Source: Hirundichthys speculiger (lineage: Eukaryota > Chordata > Actinopteri > Beloniformes > Exocoetidae). From it: DNA of 64,000 bases. The position numbers and the translations under genes were made by a program. The DNA is taken from assembly GCA_018398805.1 (NCBI GenBank), contig JAGFBZ010000814.1, positions 434,001 to 498,000 of the forward strand, written 5' to 3'. How positions within the stretch are numbered: position 1 is the stretch's first letter; each line of letters opens with the position of its first letter. A model generated the notes under the pieces. It did no database searches, had not been told where the DNA came from, and saw only the letters and a list, made by a program, of their open reading frames with translations. Below are positions 10,261-24,399 of the stretch, piece by piece.

Positions 10261-11590
10261 CATTTGCTAGCACTGAACCTTTTATCCAACTGCAGCAGCT
10301 CTCATCACAACTTCATTTTATCAGATTTTCTTTACTTCTCTTTTAAACTTAATTATAAAGATTAAAACATTAAACTTTACTACTCTTTTCTCCTTCCAAC
10401 ATCAATTTGTCTGGTAATGAAGAGAAAATCTCTGAAGAGGTCAGACTGGAGCGTGTCTAAATCACTGCGGCCAGTCTGCCCTCAACTCAGCTTGAGTATT
10501 GACATTATGCCAGCTATGACACCATAACTCAGCCCACTGCGATGGTCATTTGATAAATGGTATCATAAATTGTTGACAAAACAATTTGTAATGTATTATG
10601 TTACCGATGTGTTGTACTGCTTATCAAATCAAGTAATCTGGCAGGGCTCTCCATTCATCAGCATAATGCAAGTCCTAGCTGTAGATAGTGATGACTTTGT
10701 TGCTTTGTCAACACACAGTTCAAATGTAGCGTTGCTGGAAACAAGGACACAAGTCAGTATGAGAGTATTAGTATTTTCATGAGGCCTCCCATAGATGCCT
10801 AATGTTGCTACAGTATGTTCTTCTTCTTTTTTTTTTCTCACCTTAGGGAACAACGGTGATGTGTGTTTTGTATATTTCAGAAATATATCATTACAAAAAC
10901 ACACATCATACTGAAAAGCTTCAATATTTAAAAGAGTAACAGTGTGCAAACAATGGCCATACTTTGGTTTTAAAAAGCAGCTAATGAAAGAGAATAACTG
11001 TGTGATGCAAAACACAGCAGTGGTTTTATTAAATATGAAGGCAAAATTTTGATTTAAACATTTTAAAGAAAAAAAGAATTAGCATTTGATATTACTCTTT
11101 TGGTCTGCATAATAAACACAGACCCACTGCCAATAACTATTGCAAACAATTTGCATAAGAGCAGATGTCTAAAGTGGATTGAGTTTACACTGTAAATGAT
11201 TAAATAAATATAGTTTATTGTGTTAATTACTGAATTTTAGATACACAGATAGGGGAATTTTGTACATCCTTAGAGTAGACAACAGTATTCACTTTCTGTC
11301 AGAACAAGTGCTTTAAGTTAAATTTGTATATATTAGGGTATACTACCAATGACTGTCAAAACAAATATTTTAGCTGTTTACTCATTTTCTGGACCATAAC
11401 AAAATCAAATATGTAAAACCCATCTTATGAAAAAGAAAAAAAAACTTAGGATTTTTTTTGTAAAATTTAATTAAAAAAAACTGCTCTTTGTTAATCCTTT
11501 GAATCTTCAGGTTTATAGGAAAAGATTTTGAATGGCTGCAGAAAACCTAATAGAATATACAAGTAGCATCACTGCAAGATTTTACCATCT
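10261..11590. other. gene-free interval
   Basis: AT-rich intergenic DNA with no recognised gene, RNA or transposon. The minus-strand open frame at 10629-11015 is low-complexity and matches nothing I know. Confidence 0.6.
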
Positions 11591-11594
11591 GCAA

Positions 11595-11965
11595 ATTAAC
11601 TGGTGACAGGTGAGGGTGCCAGGATTGGGTATAAAAGGAGAGCCCACCAAATTTTTTATCTTTTTTGGGGTCTTTACTCACCACTTAGTCAATCTCTGTG
11701 AGAGAATCATCAATCACGTAAAAAAAATAAATAATAATAATAAAATTGTCAATGCAAACACGCTAATAGCTCATGTTTTCCAACATTTACAGTGTATGAC
11801 AGTGAGAAAAAGATTCAGCGAGTGTAAAGAAATGTAAGTGCAAGTCATGCCACAGGGATCAACCCGCATGGGGTTTTGGGGTACTTCAGAAAACTATTTC
11901 CTCTCAACACGGGCTGTGTCAGCTGCGGTGAGCATTAAGAGTTCTACCCTGCAGCTCTAAATAGT
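11595..11965 (+). mobile_element. degenerate Tc1/mariner transposon relic
   Basis: The segment begins with CAGGTGAGGGTGCCAGG and GGGTATAAAAGGAGAGCC, which match from memory the 5' leader of a common fish Tc1/mariner element. The collinear downstream pieces CACCACTTAGTCAA, AAGATTCAGCGAG and TACTTCAGAAAACTATT correspond to successive parts of its transposase reading frame. An AATAAT-rich insertion and many indels break the frame, so no transposase can be made. The right end could not be placed. Confidence 0.6.
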
Positions 11966-14900
11966 GTTTTCAGATTCTCGGTGAGCTCACTCATTTGCAT
12001 GTCACTTGTGGCTCCAAAAACCCCAAGACAGTTAGAGCCAAATAAAACCTTGATGCTTCGAAATGGCAGTCCAGAAACCAGCGGGTGACACTGTGGTGTC
12101 ACAACTCTCATGACACAATGCTGGCAAACCCAACGTCTTAGTGGCTCAAGGGCACTGAGGAGTTCTCTCCGAACGTTCTTTTCTTATTTGTTCAAAGTTT
12201 CCTGCCAAGTTGGCTGATGCTTTTTTTTTTAGACAATTAGAATTAGCAAACTCCTTGAACTTTGAACTGTGTTGGCCCTTGGGAGGTTTCATTGAATTGC
12301 TCATATTGAAAACATTTTTTTCCCTTTACGAACAGGATCTGTAGCAGAATAGTGTTTTTTTCTTTGATTTAATCACTGTTCCTAAAATATTTCCAAAGAG
12401 ACACAGATGCTCCTCTGCCTGCTTGCTCAACAAACTAGATGAAATGTGGTATTGTTGATCATTTAGCTGGGTCAGCACGTCAACACTTCGAGCAGAGGTG
12501 AACTATATATTTAGCTTGTTTTTACAGTTTAATATTAAAAATGGCTAGCTTGCTGTTGTTTTATTTTCACTGTACAGATGCAAGCATATCATTATTTGTA
12601 ATAAACAATGCAAAGAAAATATCTTAAATCAATTCCACAAGCCTTTTAAAAATTAAAATATTACAATCCATTGGTTGTGAGAAAGCTTTTGTTTTTCTTG
12701 CTTTTTCATGACTTATTCCAGAGTCATGTGCAGAAACCCCTGTTTGGAACTCTTCTTGACTTTCTAATGTCACTGTTTGACATGATGACATACAGCAGCA
12801 TTTAAATAGCTTTTTTCCCCTCATTACTAAACATTTGTGATCCATTACTTCTCATGAAAACATGTCATAAAGAAAACAATGTTACTGTGCCAAGACACTC
12901 AACAGCAGGTTCATTAATGCTGGGTTACTGACAAGCCGTAGTGTGAATGTGACCAATAGCTGTCTGATTTTCTCTTAAGTGTCCTGTATGGAGAGCTCAA
13001 ACAAAAGAAAAATGAAAACAGCAGTCAGCCTGGTTTGTGTAATTAGGAGGCATTTTTATAAATGGTAAAAGCATAATTCTTTATTTTTAGCTCCTATGAA
13101 GTCATAAGATTACACTTTTAAATGTCAACTTTCTTCAAACATATTCAGGTGACTGCGTTCCATTTGTCTTGGCATTAATGTGAAACATACAGTCTAATAT
13201 TTATGAAGTGCACCAGCATACAGCAGGTGCTACAGCCAATCTTTCAGCTGAAATACTTGATCTTAAAAGACAGTGCTCAGTAGAAGCCTCATGCTCTTGA
13301 TCAAGAAACAATGCAGCATCTTTTCATCATGCTGTTCTTTGCTGGAAGTCGCCTGTCCATCCTCTCCCCGACAGTGGCTGGCAGTAAGCGACCCCTAGGC
13401 TTCAAAGAAACATTGAAGTTCTGCAAATAATCTGTCAAGCATGGAGACCAGTGACTGTAACTGCATCTGCCCAGCACATCTCCACAAATCTATTCATGAG
13501 TGCAACCGTTTGTTGTTGACATGATGGAAACGTTTGTTGTGATCAGATTATTTTAGCACAGCAAAGCCCTCTCATAGACCGTTGTTCACTTCATACCATT
13601 GTTTCAGTGTGGTTTGAGGAGAAAAAGATATTAGATGACCCACTGGTTTGTGACATTTAGTATCCACTATCACACTGAGCTAGCGATGGGATTTATGAAA
13701 TGGGTCACACATGTGCACATGAGTCTTACTTAAGCCTCCAGTTAAAGCCACATGACCTTAAGAGTGAGGAAACGTATCACTGGAAAATGCTAATGTGGTT
13801 CACTTGGTGCACATTAATTCTGAGCATGAATAAGAAGCATATTTCACTTTAGCAAAAATAAAAAACGTAGCATTAGAGTGACTTGTTCTTCCATATATCT
13901 TACACATTAAGCGAATTTGCTCTTTAGCAATTAGTAACTTGTTAACTGGTGACATCATAGCTGTAGCTATCTTTCTTTAGAGGATCTAGGGAAAACTGCT
14001 GATTTGAGACCTTTTTAATATATCAGCAAGAGAAAGTTGAACCTCACTAACATCTACTTGTGGACATCACTCTGTCACTAGTCTCTGGAAAAAGGGTAAG
14101 CGTAAAAAATAAGGAATTTTTATTTTTAATGGCATCAGGATCTTTATGTTGCTTGTAGAATAGTAACAGTTGTTTTATTGTTTCTGGAAAATTTAGCTGT
14201 ACATTTCATCCTGGTTTTCTCTCTGATTTGCTGCCCTAACCTCTCTAAAAACTGGGCTGCATTTAAATCTCAAGGTTAATGCTTCTCAGGAGAACTTACC
14301 CCTGGCCTTCAGAGCACAGCTCTGCAATTAGGTTTTTCACTTGTGAATTTAAACTGTTTGAAATGAAGGGGTCAGCTTTCATTATTTGACCCCGTGTGCG
14401 CAAAAAGAAAGATAACACAGAGGTCAGATGCGTCATGTTACAGGGCAGGGATTATGCTGAACTCTGGGCAGTGAATAATGTGTGCACTCTGACTTTTGAC
14501 TGTTTTTCATGTAAATATGTGCTCATATTTGGTGTTTTGGTGGCTCAGATAGACTTTTTAATCTATATTAGTTCCCTTTTGCCACTTCATCTGAAATCTT
14601 GTGCAGATACTACTATTTCATCTTCCACATACAGTGGATCCATTAAGCTTTGTTAATGTTCCCTGGATACTGGCACTGCTGAGTTAAACATAACTTCCAG
14701 ACCTTTGTTATACATACGGTTCACCTCAGTTACCATGCGGTGAGTTAGCCGCCATCTACATTATTGCATTTTCATTTAAAGCATGAAACTTTTGTTACAG
14801 TTACGCCTAGTATCCATACAACTCATTCAAATGTGACCTACAAAAAACATTTATAGCTGATACAGACCATTGATTAATTTTGTAAATGCATCTGTTGTGG

Positions 14901-15600
14901 TCTAATGCAGATCAACAAAACCAAAAGAATTTGAAAACAATGATTTAGTTGCACCAGTTGACTTCAGGACTTACTCTTCTGGATCACTACGTATCCTTCC
15001 CTGATTGGCTGAGGCAATATCTTATTACCTTCACCGGAAGATAACACACAGGTGCACCGTGATAAAAAAAACAAAACAACAATGTGGAGAACAGCACGTT
15101 CTGCTGACTTTGCTGTCCTTAGTATTGGCTGTAATGAAGCCAAAGTCTGCCATTAATAACATTACAATTACCTGGATGCACAGGAGGCAAACCATTATAA
15201 GAGCAATCTAAAATAAAGGTTATTTCCAGTGGAGCTTTGAGTGTGTTTTCACATGCACAGTAAGCACGGATGTCTGTCTGAAATGTACTTCCAGTGGTGC
15301 AATGTGTACAGAGAGCTTTTCTGACATGGAGATGGATCTCTAATATGGATCTGGATGGGACTCATTTGAAAATGAAAGTGGACTGATGGGGAGGTTGCCA
15401 CAGATGCATTACTGTTCATCTAAAGTGAACAGTAATTTCACTGGTACCACTAGTAGAACAACATTGACATAATAGGGTAAAGCCTGTTCTATCAGAAATA
15501 TGTGAAAAGGCCAAACATCTCAACATCATACTAGGTGACAGAGGTCTGTATTGTGTTCAGATTACATGTCAGGATAACAAAAATAAACAAACTTCCCCAT
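11966..15600. other. gene-free interval
   Basis: No recognised coding or RNA gene. Mixed AT-rich DNA, with the stretch around 12985-13130 (TGTGTAATTAGGAGGC, a homeodomain core) being the most enhancer-like. Confidence 0.6.
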
Positions 15601-15601
15601 T

Positions 15602-16028
15602 TGTGTTATGCTGGAGGTGTGGAGGACCCAAATGCAAGAAACGACTGAGGCAGGAGTAGTCAAACAAAGTCTTTTATTATTAACCAAAAGCATTGTAAAG
15701 GCAGGTACTCCATAAAATAAACAAAACTATCTACTACAGGAAGACATAACTAAACAGCAATGGAGAGCAGGAAAACATGATGGGCTCACAGAATAGAGCA
15801 CACAGAAACACAACAGAGCAACACAGTCGAACTGGCAAGGAAAAGAGAAAGGGTGGACAATCAGGAGAGATGTGAACAAGGGACGTCAAACCAGGACTTA
15901 ATTCACAAAGAAACAGACTTTCAAACTAAAACAGGAGGCAAAGGAATCAGGAATACAAGAAAACAAGACTAAAAATAGAAACAAAGAAAGATGAAGAAAA
16001 ATGCAAACAGAAAACCAAAACCATCACA
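15602..16028 (-). repeat. interspersed teleost repeat, possible solo LTR
   Basis: About 427 bp bounded by TGTGTTATG and CATCACA, so TG...CA ends that are roughly inverted. Read on the minus strand it is T-rich, ends with AATAAAAGAC and a GCATTTGGGTCC motif, and has the look of fish interspersed repeats I have seen. An AATAAA polyadenylation signal near one end with TG/CA termini suggests a solo LTR, but no clean target-site duplication is visible. A non-autonomous DNA transposon is the alternative. No coding content. Confidence 0.45.
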
Positions 16029-16679
16029 ATTTTTTGGTTCTGTTTGAGACCAGACCAACATAAACTTCGATCACAGGACCACAAGTATTAAGTATTCATG
16101 TTTTTCAAATCAAATTATGATCCCGTCTTAAACCTTATCAAGTATTTCTATAAAGATGAGGCTTACATACAAAAATTGTAGTTTCTAGGTAACAACGATA
16201 TGAAAGTCAATCTAAACAGCATGGGTCAGCAGTCAGGTACGAAAGCTCTTCTAATGCTAAAGATATATCTGTTTTTGAAACACTTTAACAGGCGTTACAG
16301 GTTGTTGTTTTTTTTTGTTAGAAGACAAAGGCAGCACAGTGTGCGTGTAAATACAACAAATCATAAAGTCCTTTCCTGAGGAATTAAAGACAGAGTTGTA
16401 ACATAATGTTAGAAAAAGTGATTAATGACGACAACTTTAATAAGCTTGACTTCAGTTGCAATTAAGCAGGCTAACCATGTGTCTATTGATGCGCTGAGAA
16501 AATAGCACACATTGAAATTCAATGTGTTGGAAGACTGCTGTGGAGGTGAAGATGAAGGAATGCTCCGTGTGTGAGCAGAGATAGCAGACATGTGTCTGTT
16601 GACTGGGAACAATTTTTGAAATTTCATTGTATCGTGACATATCTTTCATTAGGGTTTAAGCATTAGATTAAACTAGAAC

Positions 16680-17130
16680 CGGTATCCAATGGTAATTAAC
16701 TTGAGTATATCGGGAGGCCATTATTCACATTAAAGTAACCTTTTAATAGCTCAGCCTTTAACTCCACTGCAGGTAATGAGTTTAAAGAGTGCTTATTAAA
16801 AGAGAAATGGTAATGAGCTTTAATAAAGCAGAACAACTTTGAAATGAAGAGCGCTTTTCAGTAGGAAAAGGATGGAGGGATTGGACCTGTGATTCCATTA
16901 ACGAGACTAATGATTCTTTATCAGCCCTCTTATGTGTACATGGAGTTAGCATTAACAGTGATTGAAGACAGGTTTCAGTACAAAGATGGGTCCTTTCATT
17001 GCCCTTTAAAAGATCAGATAAGAGAAAAAGAACTGTGGTAATTTAAATCATTGAGAATTGATAATACAAGTCCTACGACCTCAAACTCAGCGAACAGAGC
17101 GGGAATCTCCTTCAGCACCTATGGAGTGTA
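16680..17130. promoter_or_regulatory. candidate CNE
   Basis: A repeat-free 450-bp block with even composition and many TAAT, ATTA and AATAAAG cores (GGTAATTAAC, GGTAATGAG, CCATTAACGAG). No frame is open across it. A regulatory role is inferred from its sequence texture alone. Confidence 0.25.
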
Positions 17131-17479
17131 ACAATACACTACATCTGCAATTACCAAACGAATCTGTCTCATTATGTGCGAATACCGACTGAACGGATGG
17201 AAGAAAATGAAGAGATAACCGTGTCAAAATTTTACTCAGTAAATGCAAGCTGCCCTTTCTGAGTTTTAATTTCTACATTCTCTGCTTCAGATGCAACAAA
17301 GGGAGAATTACATTTTCATGAAATCAACTAACTTCCGGATGCGATACGATGATATATTGTGTATTGTTTTGACCGGAAAAGACCTTTGGGCTGTTAGAGA
17401 TAAGCCAAAAAGCATTAAGGTGTATAAGACAAAGATTTAAAGATATGCAGGGACAGGAGGACTGGAAATGATTAAATCA

Positions 17480-17770
17480 ATCTTTGGCGAGCAGCTGGAG
17501 CAGGACTCCAGCTGACAACAGCACCTGGGTGTGCAGCATCGGCTGCCTGGGGCTGCGCTGCCTCCCCCACCTCGCGTCATTTCAAAGCCCCCTAACGGCC
17601 TCTGCTGGAGCTCCGACTGGTACCCCCACCCTGTCGTTCATGTGAGGCAGACAGAGGCAGCGTCGGCGCACTGATGCTCACAGACTAATTAAACAGATGA
17701 TTTGTGAAATTGCCATCTTTTTTATTCAATTAATCATCAACACAAAGCCATAAAACCCATCAGCTAAAAA
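17480..17770. promoter_or_regulatory. candidate CNE, GC-rich core plus AT-rich homeobox sites
   Basis: A GC-rich segment (17490-17660) passes directly into an AT-rich one holding CTAATTAAA at 17685-17693 and CAATTAATCAT at 17728-17738. The abrupt composition change, the lack of repeats and the dense homeodomain cores make this one of the stronger enhancer candidates in the window. Not tested for conservation. Confidence 0.3.
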
Positions 17771-18505
17771 ATATTCCTGTTGGTTTGCTGTATACCTCAT
17801 AGACTAAGGTGCATTAAAGACGATGATAAATTTTAAAACAGCCGCCAAAAAAAAAGGTTTGCCAACCTCTCGTTATTTTTCAACCTGTCATTCAGTTTGG
17901 TGTGTCAGCATCACTGCAGCCGCACACAGAAACTCCCTCTCACTATTAGCGACAACAGCCTCCTCTGTGTTCCTGCATCACATTACTTCCTTTTAAACAG
18001 AAGCCAAACTTGCACGTCCAAACGAATGACTGTGCAGTTCTCAAACAAATGCTTCCCTTCTTCCGTGTTCCTCCTCATCTGAACATGTTTTAATTAGTAG
18101 TGAAAAATGAGTTCATCTGGAAGATAAATAACGTGAGCTGTTTTAGGTTGGCAGGGCTAAAGACTGGTGTTTGTTTTCTCCTTTTTGTTTTTTTTTTCCC
18201 CCTTTACCTTATTTTCACAGCACATACTGTAGTGAGACAGTTTGCATAGCTCAGGAAGTTACTTAAAAGGAACACTGATAATTACCTTTTAAGAATAATA
18301 TGAAATAATGGTTTATATTACAAATAAAGTAGCAGGAGAATCTGTCAAAGCTACATAATGAATATGCTGTGTGTGCTGTAATGGTTATGACCATACAGTA
18401 TACATAGCAACGGGGTTTTCACTGTCGAGCAACATCAAAGACAAAGTTATGAAATGAAATACAGCTTTAGATGAGTTTAAAGACTTATTTCAAGGCTAGT
18501 TTATG

Positions 18506-18526
18506 TAAAAAAAAAAAAAAAAAAAA
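18506..18526 (+). repeat. poly-A tract
   Basis: About twenty uninterrupted A residues with no retroposed gene sequence recognisable on its 5' side. Confidence 0.85.
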
Positions 18527-18929
18527 CTACATGCAAAGTCAGTCTTGAATTGCTTCTCGAGCTGCCCCTTTTGTACAACTTACAGGCTTTTCTTTATCAA
18601 AGCATCAAAAATATTCAGCATTTTTTATTTTAGTTTTCCCACATCGTACCTATTTTCTTCTAAAGCCTAACTAGTGCAGAAGAAATTACAAATATCATCA
18701 ATAAATATTTATTCAGTGTTTGTGGTGAGCAATGGGTGTGAACTCAGGTGCAATTTGGTTTCAGTCTATCAAGATTAATTTTGTCAGGAACATGATGAAT
18801 GCAATGCGGGGTAACGCTCCGATGCATCAGTGTCATTCTAGATGAGATTTTTCACGGGAGTTGAGAGTTTCTAAGATTAAGTGCAGTATTACTCAATGTT
18901 TTTGGGATAAGACTTCACACTAATTTAGT

Positions 18930-19110
18930 GAAGAGCAACAACCTGCAGAGGAGGCGCCATTAGCAATGACAATGAACTACAGCTCTGGAGGGGAAAATCT
19001 GATTAACGCTGCTTGCTGGAATTGTAAAGTCGTTTCAGTGGTTGGGTGATAATTCCACATTTGCAGGGATGCCAGCTCATATAGGTGCTTTTGTCCGTGT
19101 CAAAGTCTCT
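18930..19110. promoter_or_regulatory. candidate CNE
   Basis: Non-repetitive DNA with GCGCCATTAGCAATGACAATG, containing an ATTA core and a SOX-type ACAATG, followed by a GATTAACG core. No coding potential. Regulatory role inferred. Confidence 0.25.
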
Positions 19111-20689
19111 TTTGGCTCCTTTCTGGTCATATGTGACAAGACCCCAGAGATAGTAAACCTACAGACAGGCCAAAAGAACAACATATGTTTTCTTTTTTGT
19201 TAAGAAGAGATTTGTGCATCGCTGTAATATGCTAAATTTCAAACAAAGCAAAAGCGTGCCTGAGGCAATATGAAATGTAAAGTGGGTAAAAGCATGTGGC
19301 TAAGATCAGCAGTGTGCTTTCTTGGAATCGTCAGACACTGAATGCTTACAACGAGGGGAAATCTTTCCTGCTGTGTTTCAACTTTATTCACAGTGTAAGG
19401 TCAGCTTTTTACTACCACATATCTCTTTATTATTCCTATTTTTTTTTTCTCAAAGAAGTTTTTCTATTGAGATCAGATGTCCTGAATATATAACAGTGAC
19501 AAGCTGCTGTCTGCATTGATTTCCATTTCTCCCAGAAATATGGTGTAGAAATCCTCTCCAGGCAGATAAGTATCTTTACACATGACTGCCAGATTTGATT
19601 GCCTTCTGTAAAGGAGGCTGAATTGGAGTCACTCTAAATGCTCACCACAGTACATTGTATTCTTCTTCTGTTATGCCATACTATGCCCCTCGCAGAGCCC
19701 TCATCTAAATAAGAATATTTCTTCCATGCTTGGCTGTTCTTCAGAGGGATTGGTGAGCAGCGGGGCTGAGCTGTTGGCCCGGGTGGGGGGAGGGTGGGGA
19801 CGCGGGGTTTCGACTCTCTGCTCACTGTAATGGAACATGTGACCTTACCAAACTGGAGATGTCAGCTTGAATTGCTATAAGAAGTCTTTTTGTGTGTGTG
19901 CGTGTTTGTGTGTGTCTGTGTGTGTGTTTTAAATGTACTCTGCACTTAGGATGTCTGTTTTACCCCTTGATGTGAGAAGCATGAGAACAAAAATGTTAAT
20001 TGCGACCATTGCTATTGTGTGTATTTTAAAAAGCTTTATTTTCTTGTTATATTTGTGTCGCTGAAGGTGAATCCAGATAAAGTCACGAATCTCACGCTTT
20101 CATTCGGTAAATATTAATCAACTGCAAAGGAATCTATTCAAAATTAAATATTCTGTATGTAGTGTATCAAACTATTGGGCCTGAGCACCGTTTTCTGGTA
20201 CTTAATACCACATTATTACACTTCATAATGTAGTACTGTTGTTTGTTTTAACTTTCCCTTACCGCTTCCGTAACAGCTTTAGAAACTAAAATGAGCTTAA
20301 AGTTAAAAAAATAATTTAAAATTATTAGTAGCTGTTAGAGCAAGAACAACTGCTACTTGTTACAAGAAATGATAATTATTACAGTTAAGGTCATGGTCAT
20401 GAGCTGACAGTATAGACAGTATTAACAATCCAGTTTAGCTAATAATTAATATAAGAAAGTAACAGTAAGAAAATAATTTCAATACTTTGTCCACCAGTTC
20501 ATGAAATGGAAGAAATGATGTTACCGTTTAAGTTTGTATGATGCATAATGTGCTGCTCCTGAACAAGTGACTGAAACCGTTTTTAAATCTGAACACATCC
20601 TATATTTTATTATTAATAAATAAGTGGCCGCTGAGAGTAAATACATTCCAGGATTAGACATTTGAAATGCAGAACTATGTGATCCTTTT

Positions 20690-20950
20690 CTCGAATTTTT
20701 CTGGAATTAATGAAGCAGAATTTGTTAGGAAAGAGATATTGAGCAATCACTCACACATTAATGAGCCTAGAGCTTGGGCATTAATTATGAAGTACCTTAA
20801 TGTTGCATGTTTGGGTCAGTACTGACTGCCGTCTCTGAATAATCAAATTTGCGCTCCACATTAATATTGTTTCTTAGATACCAGATGGCCTTCAATGATA
20901 GATAAATTGTTAGTTTTATTGCATTACTGTACCAGGTAAGCAGATTTTTC
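20690..20950. promoter_or_regulatory. candidate CNE
   Basis: Repeat-free DNA with a run of homeodomain cores: CATTAATGAG, CATTAATTATG, CCTTAATG and CATTAATATTG within about 120 bp. Role inferred from motif density only. Confidence 0.25.
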
Positions 20951-23900
20951 AGACAAATTCCTTTTAAAAAGCACATTAACTCTGCATATTATACTACATA
21001 CTGGCGAAACTGTGGTTTCGAGAATTTGAAGTGTTCAATACTGAAAGCACAATACATATTCCATAGTGTGAAAGCAGTGATGAGTTTGTATGCTGTGATG
21101 AGGTACACTAGGTTTGATGGTTTCTGCTTCACACAGTGCAATAATAAATTTGGGACTATGGGGGTCTGACATTGTCTGCGCTCAGTATAATTAAGCGGTG
21201 CATTAGAAAGAGGGCTGGAATAAAACATGAGTATGTAAATGCAGCCTGGAGCTGATGTTCTAGTGATTATTACAATGCAGATAAAGCATTTCTCACAACT
21301 GCCTGTGTCTACTGAAGCCTCCAAAAACATCTGGACCTTTTAATTGAAAAATGGCATAGTGTTTCGCTGTGCTGCATTGTGCTAAGTGAAGTCAACAATT
21401 AAGACAAAAATGTAATTGATAAGAATTGCATTGCTTCATTATTTGGTGTTCTAGTCAAGAAAATTGATTTATCAATTATTTACAGGTCACAGAGCAGAGG
21501 CCATGCGTTTCGGTTTTCATTGCATCATCATCTCAGAACATACAGCACCGCACATCTCTACACTCCCTCCTCATGAAATCAATCATTTTGTGCATATTAT
21601 GTTCAAAATTAATTACTTTTTTGTGCTGGTATAAGTATACATGTTTAACTGGAGTGCATGGTGTGGTTCTTTAATCAAGTGGCTATTTAATTACTGCCCA
21701 TGTTAGGTTTTTAAAAAGATGAGAAGAAGCAACCATGAATAAATACTGCACACATTCACTTGGCTCATGAGTACCATCAACTCCAGGCTGCATAAAGGTT
21801 ATCAGACATGAAATGTATCATTTATTTTTATTCAACAGTCAGACATGCACGTACAAGATGCAACACAAGGGGATTGTTGAAGTTATTTTTGTATTTTAAA
21901 ACAAAATAAAATAAAATCTTTCAGTGATTTGCAACAACAATGACCAAATTGTTGATTGCTTCTTTATATATGATAGCATTTAGCCTCTGTGAAGTGTCCT
22001 GGTCAAGGAAACCTGCCTTTAAGTTTTCTAACCTAACTTGAGCTCTTCTGTGTCGGCACTCATGTGCAAGAAGGAAATTTTGGAAAACGTATTAAATAAT
22101 CAAGCACTGAACAAAAGAGAGATTTTTGTATAATAAAGTTTCTTATATTCTGTATAGTTATTTGATTTCCCATAAAAGGCCAGAAAAGACAATCAAGCAG
22201 GCTTCCTCATGAGTTTATGTTATATACCAGCAAGTGTTTGAATCAGCACACATTATCTTAACCATTAAGGTTCTGACAATGCTGAGAGATTTCCAGCCAG
22301 CTAGCTTACTTTACGGCTTATTGTGAGTGCAAAGTTACCTGTGGTGCAACGTATATGCCTAAATCCTGAGCAAGCGAGAGAGAAAAATAGATTTTGCAAG
22401 CACATATGAGGGGAGCATCTCGCACATACACCGTAGCCTCCACCTATAGGCTTCAGTTATATGGAAAGGGGTTAAGTTCATGAGCCCCAATATCTCTATC
22501 CTAAAGGTGATCAGAGCAAGTCATTTGTTCTTTCACAAATCTTTTTTCACGATCAATTCTGTCTGCATACACACTGAACATGTAACAGTGTTACTAGTGC
22601 TTCAAAAAAAAAAAAAAAATTGATTGCAGAGTCAGACTTTACAGAAGCACCATCAGATGAATGTCGCTGCTACATTGACCTTTTCCAGCGGTATGTCACC
22701 CCAAATTCACTACAAGACGACTGAAGAAAAAAATGCTTTGGGTTTGCATAGCTAGGTGTGGTAGATGATGTTTCCAGAAAGTGGTTGATGACTCTACAAA
22801 GAAAACGGCTTTTTGGCACAGAAAAGTGTGCCTTGAGTAAGAGCGGACATTTGTGAGAAAGTAAATGGTAATTTCTTTAAATGTATAAATTAATTTATTT
22901 ATAGCATAAAATATACATTTGTCTTTTCAGATTGATGTATTCTTTGTTCAGAAAAGAAAAGAATTTTCAAAATACAGTGTATATACTTGCATAAAGTATT
23001 TTTCTGTGCTCAAAAACTACTCTTGCTCACTGAAGATTTAGGCACTGACATTATGCCATACACACTAGCTAGCTCATTTAACACTTAAAGGAGAACGTAT
23101 GCCTAAAATCCTGAATTTAAGTTGATGTATAATTGATTAAGGCAGATGTCACCAATTGTCATTCGACTCAAAAAGCAGTACGTTCTACCTTTCCATCCAC
23201 TCATCATTTGGCTGTTTTTCATTCTCTCACGTATGCCTGGATGATGAAAAACTGATCTGCTCAGTAAAGCCATTAGGGGATTGCTTGGAAGTGTACAAAG
23301 GTGTGAATGTGTTCTTATGTGCTTTAGAACATAAGCTTTGTGAATCAATACAGGAGTAAGGTCTGATTTTACGGCTTGTACTATTTTACTGCTTTCTTCT
23401 ACAACTCGAACTGTTGGCTCTGTAAACACAGCACTTGACCTGCTGGAGTCAAGGAGCAGGGGGCAAGATGGAGTGTTGTGTTTGCAAACATTCAGGGAAA
23501 TTTGTAGCTTTGGATGCCTTTAAGTATGCGATGATAGCATCCCATGATGGATCAATATGTTGAGGATACGTGCCATGGAGAGCCCCGGCCAAGTGAAATC
23601 CCTGGTGACATGGACACTTGACATATAGTTACATCTGTTACATTATTAACCTTCACCATGCCGCTACATGATGATGTATGTACTTCATGCTCAATTTGAC
23701 CACAAGACTTACAAAATGGTAGTGGTGGTTGGAGGTGTTGGTCTACCGACTCCTATACTGGGACCCAGTTCAACAACCATCACAGCATTTTCATCTGTGC
23801 TTTCATTATTCTACTTCACTCTTACTTGGGAATGGATGGGATTAGGAATTCAAAATGCATGGTTAGGGATACAAAAATACACATTTTATAATATACATGG

Positions 23901-24399
23901 TCTTACACAATTTATTTCATGCATCATGGTTCTCATCATGCCATGTGTACACTGCCCTACATGAAACAAAAGCCCCAGGAAACATTACCATCTCGCAATT
24001 TCTAACCACAGATTTTAAGTCGACGAAGGTTGGTAAAGGTTGGTCTAATCAAAATAATCCAACACTTTGCACAGCTTGAGTTTAAAAGAGAGCTGTACAG
24101 TACAGTTTAACGGAAAACAAATGATTTTATCTACCTGTGTTTTTCGAAGTGAAAGTGAAAGTGGGGTAACTCATTTACATTTCTGTATTTAGGTGACTGA
24201 GGAGATAAGCATTTCAAGTCGTCATCCTTTGCAAATACGTAAATTACGTTCAAAGGGGGGAAATATTTTCAACTGCTGCTTTAAATATGTACTTTCCGCA
24301 ATGTATACATCTCAAAGATTATCAAAGAAAAATCTAAATCAGGACCATTTTGTGTTTTACTTAAAATAAGTTCAGTCCTACTCACTGTTCCCCTCTTCG

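Noticed and set aside
11630..11638. TATAAAAGG as a gene promoter
   Set aside because: It belongs to the leader of a Tc1/mariner relic whose transposase pieces follow. No host gene lies downstream.
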